Shown in pieces: positions 58,812-64,000 of a stretch of DNA of 64,000 nucleotides (the stretch's first letter is position 1; each line of letters opens with the position of its first letter). The stretch lies in contig CAXIPT010000001.1 of the NCBI GenBank assembly GCA_964030475.1, positions 3,651,249-3,715,248 of the forward strand, in the 5' to 3' direction. This stretch comes from Tethya wilhelma. Taxonomy: Eukaryota; Porifera; Demospongiae; Tethyida; Tethyidae. Under the pieces are notes generated by a model. That model did not search any database. It worked only from the letters and a program-made list of their open reading frames with translations, and was not told where the DNA came from. The translations under genes and the position numbers were made by a program.

Positions 58812-61274
58812 ATGAGTGTTGGTGGCAGTGATCTCAGGCGTCTTGTGGGAGCTCTCCCAAGAAGCTCCAGTGCCAGCTCAGAGGTGAGTGGTTCAATAAT
58901 AAACTCTGAACTTGTAGTTTACCAATTTGATATTTAAATGAGTGTATGACAAAATTATTATGTTTTCAACTTGTTGCTTGACTATTTTGCCCATGCAGTC
59001 TCCTGTGATCAGTCCTAACAGTTCCTCTGGTGCTCTACATGTGCCTCAACACATTGATTTTGCTAAGGTGTTGCCTATCATCTGACCTGCAATAATTGTT
59101 AACTGCCATAGCCATATAGTTGTATCTTAATTTTTAATAGCCTCGTTCCCAGGCTCTCTCCCTTCCTATTTTTGCACACGCACTTGCATGAATATTCACT
59201 GGGAGAGAGCCTGGGAACGAGACTATCTTTTTTATACCACAAAACAAGTCCCCATTCATGATCCGATATGTCTCTTTGTCCTTTAGCCTGTGTTAGTAAA
59301 GACTGATTCATCGGAGGAAGTACCCTGCGGATCCAAATCCGTCTATTTTGCCGTTGGAGATACGATGGGTGATGGTGAGTGTGATGATAATAATCACCGA
59401 CCACATTTTGATCAAAACCAACTTTGCATGTTAAGACATGATCTTGATCGATCCACCTGAGAGCAATCTCATGACCAAATCACTAAAAAGCTTATATGAA
59501 TCTCTTTTTTTTCCCCTTTCCATGCACAGATGGCTGGCGTAAGAACCAGGGGGGCTGGAGGGGCTTTAGCCTGCCCATTCAGCGTCAGAAGAAGACTGCA
59601 CCTCCGCCACGTATTGGTTCTGACACATGCGCATTATCAGCATGACATTGCAGCATTGATTTGCATCCAGGCAGCTTGCAATTATGTCGAGCACCAATTG
59701 TTATTTATTTACAGGCTCTTAGTTTATAATGTGACTCTAACTACTGCTTAACTAGCCAAAATGTGGCTAACACTTGGTAGTTAGCATATAGATCTAATGC
59801 TGGGTGATGCATTGTATCAACTTGCATGCACCAATGAGTAAATAATAGCTCAGATTTTGGCTCAGAGTGTCTCAGAATTGATCTCAGAGTACTTAAATTT
59901 CAGAATTTTCTGCGGGGGAGGGGGGCATGTCCCCAGACCCCCCTAGATTAGTTATGGTACTTCAGCCCCCCCCCCCATTGTTAAACGTCGTCTTATGCCA
60001 CTGCAGATGATGATGTTGACTACATTGGTGATGATGGCATTGACCTGAGAGGTCTCAGTAAGAGGGACATTCACACACTGAATGAACAGAAGAGAAGAGA
60101 CATTATCAAGGTGGGTTGGTTCATAGATAGTATTCCTCCAATGTTCAATTGGTCTATAGTATCATGCATGTGTATATGATGTGCAGTACATTGTTGAGAT
60201 GCATGTAGAGGAGGTTGAGTCAGCTTTTGGGGAGAACTATCTCTCCCTCTCTTTCTCTCTCAATGTGTTGCCACATGACAAATATTATATGACCATTGAC
60301 AATGGAAATAACGTACAATTATTGTGTGCAAACAGTAGCTTGCATGCCATGGACCTAAGTTCATATAGTCTTACAATTTTACAGCAAGGATATTCTCAGC
60401 TCAGTGAAATTGTTCCAACGTGTAGACCCTCTCCTACTGGAGCCAAAGTTAGCAGAGCTACCATGTTGCAAAAGAGTAGGCCACTTTTCAAAGCTTGTTT
60501 GGACAAGAGTGTGCACTAAATGGAGCTGTTTTTTCTCTCTGTCCTTTTACAGCCATTGATTACATCATATTTCTTCAAAACCAGCAAGTGAAGCAACAGG
60601 ATGAACTTGAGAAACTACAAAGAGAGGTCAAAGCCTTACAGATAATGAAAGAGTGAGCAGTTATAGTTTATTTTTATAGCTGTCTGCATATTTTAAGGAC
60701 AAATAACATTCTTGTTTTTATTGGTCAAACAACGTACACAGGAACTATGAACAAATTGCAAGAGCCCATCAGCACACTGTGAGTTACTTATGCTTACGAA
60801 TATGTAGCTACTTCTGACAAAATACTGATTCTTTATACACACATACTTCTCTAGCCAACTCCCGATGCTCCCCAAGTACCAGACCATGTGAAGTTCCTAG
60901 TTGTAAGTCTCAACCCCCCCTGCAATGATGATGACCCCTTATATTATTACTTTTCCCACTATTTAATGATCAGTTTCAGAGCATAGCTGACCAGCTGTTC
61001 CAGTCTTTCAACTCCTCCATCAGTGTGACGAGCTTTGACACCCTTTCCTCCTGTATCATATCTTGGTTGGAAGAATACTGCAAACCTCAAGTAAGTAGAA
61101 CAGCACAATTAATTTAATATATGTCGTACTATATACACACCCTCTACTGTCAACATGTGTCTCCTATTCTTGCAGTCATTACGAGAGTTAGTGGTTGGTA
61201 ATCTCCAGCGAGTGAATGCTCTCAACCCCACCATGGACTACCCCATGCCCCCTCCCCCTAATCTCCCACAATAG
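58812..61274 (+). CDS. MLX: MLX, Max-like bHLH-leucine-zipper transcription factor
   Basis: Exons 58812-58883, 58999-59067, 59287-59374, 60007-60110, 60385-60475, 60553-60652, 60742-60778, 60855-60902, 60974-61090 and 61176-61274 join in phase to give 274 residues. The basic region and helix 1 read HTLNEQKRRDIIK, with the His-Glu-Arg contacts for CACGTG half-sites; helix 2 is SRATMLQKTIDYIIFLQNQ; the zipper runs through DELEKLQREVKALQIMKENY. The C-terminal DCD region (VKFLVFQSIADQLFQSFN, SWLEEYCKPQSLRELVVGNL) is specific to MLX and Mondo. MLX dimerises with Mondo/ChREBP or MXD factors to control glucose-responsive and metabolic genes. A candidate cassette exon at 59530-59616 (87 nt, in frame) could add 29 residues before the bHLH. 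Confidence 0.93.
59138..59225. repeat. Foldback (MITE-like) element in MLX intron
   Basis: The ends TAGCCTCGTTCCCAGGCTCT and AGAGCCTGGGAACGAGACTA are near-perfect inverted repeats (about 24 bp each), total 88 bp. Same family as the element at 61839. No clear target duplication. Confidence 0.7.
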
Positions 61275-61669
61275 CGGCTGCAGCTGTTATTGTCTCATTT
61301 GTGTTGTGAATTTCAGTATACTAATCCTTTGATTTTAACTAGCGATTATTAAACATGACATTGTACACTTTCAACTTGGCATAGCACTGCCTACTGTATG
61401 CATTCTTCTGTATGTTTGCTTATGTATAATTATGAGATTGTACACTTTTGAACTGAAAATAAACTGGTGACATATATAAATATTCATATGTAACACAATG
61501 TACATTTCGTGGTGATCCGATAATAACAATATAGATACATGTGCATGTTTATAATCACTTCAAATGCAAATGAAGGTTCAGTGCAATAAGACCTATATTA
61601 TAGCTGGGACAAAATAAAAAAAACAACAACAATACTAGCAACAGTTTCATGACAGTAAAATAAGCTGTT
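61275..61669. other. Convergent gap
   Basis: 3' flanks of MLX and RHEB. AATAAA occurs at 61458-61463, a likely MLX poly(A) signal. Nothing else recognised. Confidence 0.5.
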
Positions 61670-63021
61670 CTACAGAACCACGCATCCACTATCATCTTGT
61701 GTTCCAAACTGCTTCTCAATCTCTTGCAGAATTCGTTGAAATATCACATCAACTTCCTACACAACAGCACAGTGTGATAACAACAACAACTCACAGGAGT
61801 CAAAGGCAGGAACAGAAGAACCTTGCAACATCATTTACTAGCCTCGTACCCAGGCTCTCCCCTTTGACCTTACACTAACGGTAAGGTCAAAGGGGAGAGC
61901 CTGGGCACGAGGCTATCATTTACCTCATTTTGTTTTGCTGATGATTCCACAAACGTTACATTCCACTCACTGGCCAATTTCTTTCCCATATCAAATGTTA
62001 CGACTCTGTTGTGTGTTTGTTACAACTAGGGATAAAAATACATACATGCATGGATGCATACACAATAGTATAAGTATGATATAGGTGTACGATCATCAAT
62101 TAGGAATCAACAAACCTTTGCATATGCAAATCAGTTTTGTTACCGACCAGCACAATAGGTACCCTAATTATGAGTATATACAACAAATTATTGTAACACG
62201 TAATAAAAACAAAATTGTGACATTGTTCTTGGATGCTCTTAGTCTACACTTACTTTGCAGATCCCACCTGGTCTAATAGCTTGTCATGTATCACCTTGAC
62301 CACATCAAAACTGCACACACAGACAGAAAGACAAAAACAAATGGTACGCTATGTACTATGTAGTTGTAAGGTGTCACTGACCTTTTCATTGAGGTCACCG
62401 AATAGACCAACACATAGCCATGAATCCCAACGGTGTAGCTTTGAGGCAGTAGGAAGTATTCATCCTAATGATGACATGTAATGTTAAACACTCACTGTTC
62501 ATCACAAAAACACTCTGCATATTAGTACAGGCAATCTATCAGGTCATACAAAGGAGGAGGAGGTTTGACTTAGTGACCAGTCTCTCAAGGTGAACAAGAA
62601 ACATCTGGTGAACCAGACTTACTAATGTGCAGGGAAGGTATGGTACCAGTGTGCCTTTGTTGCTGAGCTGGCAAGCAGATACGTGCGTGTACATGATCGA
62701 CTCGTGTTGTAAAATGTATCAAGGTCACATGATTGGAATACAATTCACAGACTTACCAGCTCAGCAAAGGTGTACATGTATGCACCTATTAAATAGGGGT
62801 GTTGGTTAAATACCTGTCCTGCAGTGTCCACAAGTTTGGTGAGATAGTCTTGTCCACGATAATGCACAACTTTTTCAAATGCTGTGTATCAAAATTTATG
62901 ACAATCATACAGTGAAACTGGATGGATTATTATTATATTCATTGACATACTGTTTTCTATTGTCGGATCATAGGAATCCACAAACTGGTTTTCAACAAAT
63001 TGAATAACCAAAGAGGATTTG

Positions 63022-63117
<96 letters not shown>

Positions 63118-63190
63118 NAATTATAGAGTGTACAAACTTACCTACAGCCCTAAATCCCATAATGGCTATTTTTCTTGATTTGGCAGGCAT
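61670..63190 (-). CDS. RHEB: RHEB small GTPase
   Basis: A minus-strand gene, ATG at 63190, stop at 61670. P-loop MGFRAVGKSSL, switch I QFVDSYDPTIENTF, switch II VDTAGQDEYFLLPQSYTVG, the segment GYVLVYSVTSMKSFDVVKVI, the NKxD motif VGNKTDL and the ESSAK motif all follow RHEB. The Arg after MGF, rather than the Gly of Ras, is a RHEB hallmark. It ends GCVVL, a prenylation (CaaX) signal. RHEB-GTP activates mTORC1 on lysosomes. The first intron carries a (CA)n tract of more than 90 bp that ends exactly at the acceptor of the second exon. It is divergent from YIPF6. Confidence 0.92.
61831..61923. repeat. Foldback (MITE-like) element with 8-bp target duplication
   Basis: The core 61839-61915 begins TAGCCTCGTACCCAGGCTCT and ends AGAGCCTGGGCACGAGGCTA, a near-perfect hairpin of 77 bp. 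It is flanked by TCATTTAC at 61831-61838 and again at 61916-61923, an 8-bp direct repeat. An 8-bp duplication is the mark of hAT-type transposition. It lies in a RHEB intron. Confidence 0.8.
63025..63118. repeat. Long (GT)n microsatellite with one unresolved base
   Basis: More than 90 bp of GT on the plus strand, (CA)n on the RHEB coding strand, ending in CACAG at the acceptor (exon upper end 63022). The N at 63118 is the only ambiguous base in the window. Confidence 0.95.
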
Positions 63191-63314
63191 TTTCTTAGCG
63201 ATATGGATTCAACCAACAGTACGCTTCTGAAGATTGGTAAAGATCGCCGATTTGCTAGTTTTCTTGACGACCATTACCCACTACCAAATTTACAGCTTCA
63301 TTCCCACGAACATC
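63191..63314. promoter_or_regulatory. Divergent RHEB / YIPF6 promoter
   Basis: 124 bp between opposite start codons. No CACGTG and no TATA box seen. Confidence 0.4.
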
Positions 63315-64000
63315 ATGTCAACAGCAGTGGGATTTCAGGAGCTAGGTGATCTTGGAGGGACAAGTGGCGCTGTCAGTGGTAACATTCATGTTCCTTCTGA
63401 GCATCGGGATGACGAGGAGGAGGAATCAACGCTGGATGAGCCAGTCACTACCACATTGGTGAGTCTTATCCTCTAACATACACTAACCCCTTGATTGAAT
63501 CACCTTTTTTTAATTTTAGAAACGTGATTTGAAGGCTATTTTCAGGAAGTGTTTTCATATACTGCTACCAGTTCGCTCAAACAAGGCACTGTTGCATGAT
63601 TGTAAGTGGAACTTGATGCATGAATCAAAAGGGGCGGTACAGTTATTAATTTTGTGTAGTTGAAGGCCAATGCATTTATTTGGTTGTCAATATTATTATC
63701 GTGCTCAACATAATGACATGTCTAAATGGGATTATATGATTGATTCAGGGGATCTGTGGGGACCATTGTTACTGTGTATCACAACTGCAATGTAAGTTTA
63801 TTGGCGTAGAAGTGGCATCGTCTTGCAACTTAATATTCTCCCCCTTCCTCCTTTTAGCCTTCTCCATGGTCACACAAAGGAGAAGTCTGCCTCTGATGAT
63901 TACACCATTCACTTCATTCATGTCTTTCTCTTGTTTTGGGGTGGAGCAGCAGTGGTCACCATCAATGCTCAGCTGCTCAGGGGCAAAATGTATAATACAC
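63315..64000 (+). CDS. YIPF6: YIPF6, Yip1-domain Golgi membrane protein, 5' part
   Basis: Exons 63315-63458, 63520-63601, 63749-63791 and 63858 to the window end join in phase. The acidic N-terminus (RDDEEEESTLDEPV) is followed by LKRDLKAIFRKCFHILLPV and LLHDWDLWGPLLLCITTAML, where the DWDLWGPL signature marks YIPF6. A membrane segment HVFLLFWGGAAVVTINAQLL follows. YIPF proteins have five transmembrane helices and act in ER-Golgi traffic with Rab GTPases. The 3' part lies beyond the window. Confidence 0.88.

Overview
The window is a gene-dense stretch of animal nuclear DNA. Nearly every gene is split by short GT-AG introns (mostly 40-600 bp), intergenic gaps are small, and several gene pairs start back to back. 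The content fits an early-branching metazoan, most likely a demosponge: animal-type MyD88, MLX, CALCOCO/TAX1BP1-like, LASP, filamin and RHEB genes, plus DEATH-domain genes and foldback elements. The species is an inference. I rebuilt gene models by hand from splice sites, reading phase and recognisable protein motifs; no alignment or database search was possible.

Layout. 1-14.4 kb: 3' part of a tau/MAP-type microtubule-binding protein (+), THUMPD1 (+), MyD88 (+), a three-CH-domain filamin (+), a small eIF2A/PYM-tail protein (-), and an SH3/zinc-finger protein (+). 14.7-28.3 kb: a 997-residue protein of tandem LRAT-like units (-), a large espin-like ankyrin-LIM protein (-), and a 43-residue membrane protein (+). 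28.5-42.6 kb: ACOT11/12-type thioesterase (-), Mn superoxide dismutase (+), DUF547 protein (-), SCPx-type thiolase (-), PH protein (-), and peroxisomal AGPS (-). 42.9-53.5 kb: a short WD-SAM-U-box protein (+), an intronless CALCOCO/TAX1BP1-like autophagy receptor (-), canopy (-), and LMBR1 (+) with two antisense DEATH-domain genes inside one intron. 54.0-64.0 kb: LASP-like LIM-SH3 (-), MLX (+), RHEB (-) and the 5' part of YIPF6 (+).

No operon-like logic links the genes. Local themes are actin and microtubule cytoskeleton (tau-like, filamin, espin, LASP), peroxisome/lipid metabolism (AGPS, SCPx thiolase, ACOT), innate immunity (MyD88, DEATH proteins) and endolysosome/autophagy (CALCOCO-like, RHEB, MLX).

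The most unusual signals are: six LIR-like motifs in tandem in the autophagy receptor; LRAT-like units that have lost the catalytic cysteine; a single tau repeat; long (CA)n tracts forming 3' splice sites in several unrelated genes; CACGTG boxes close to many start codons, with the E-box factor MLX encoded in the same window; two tandem duplications that copy exons in frame; a 107-bp perfect inverted repeat; and a foldback element with an 8-bp target duplication.
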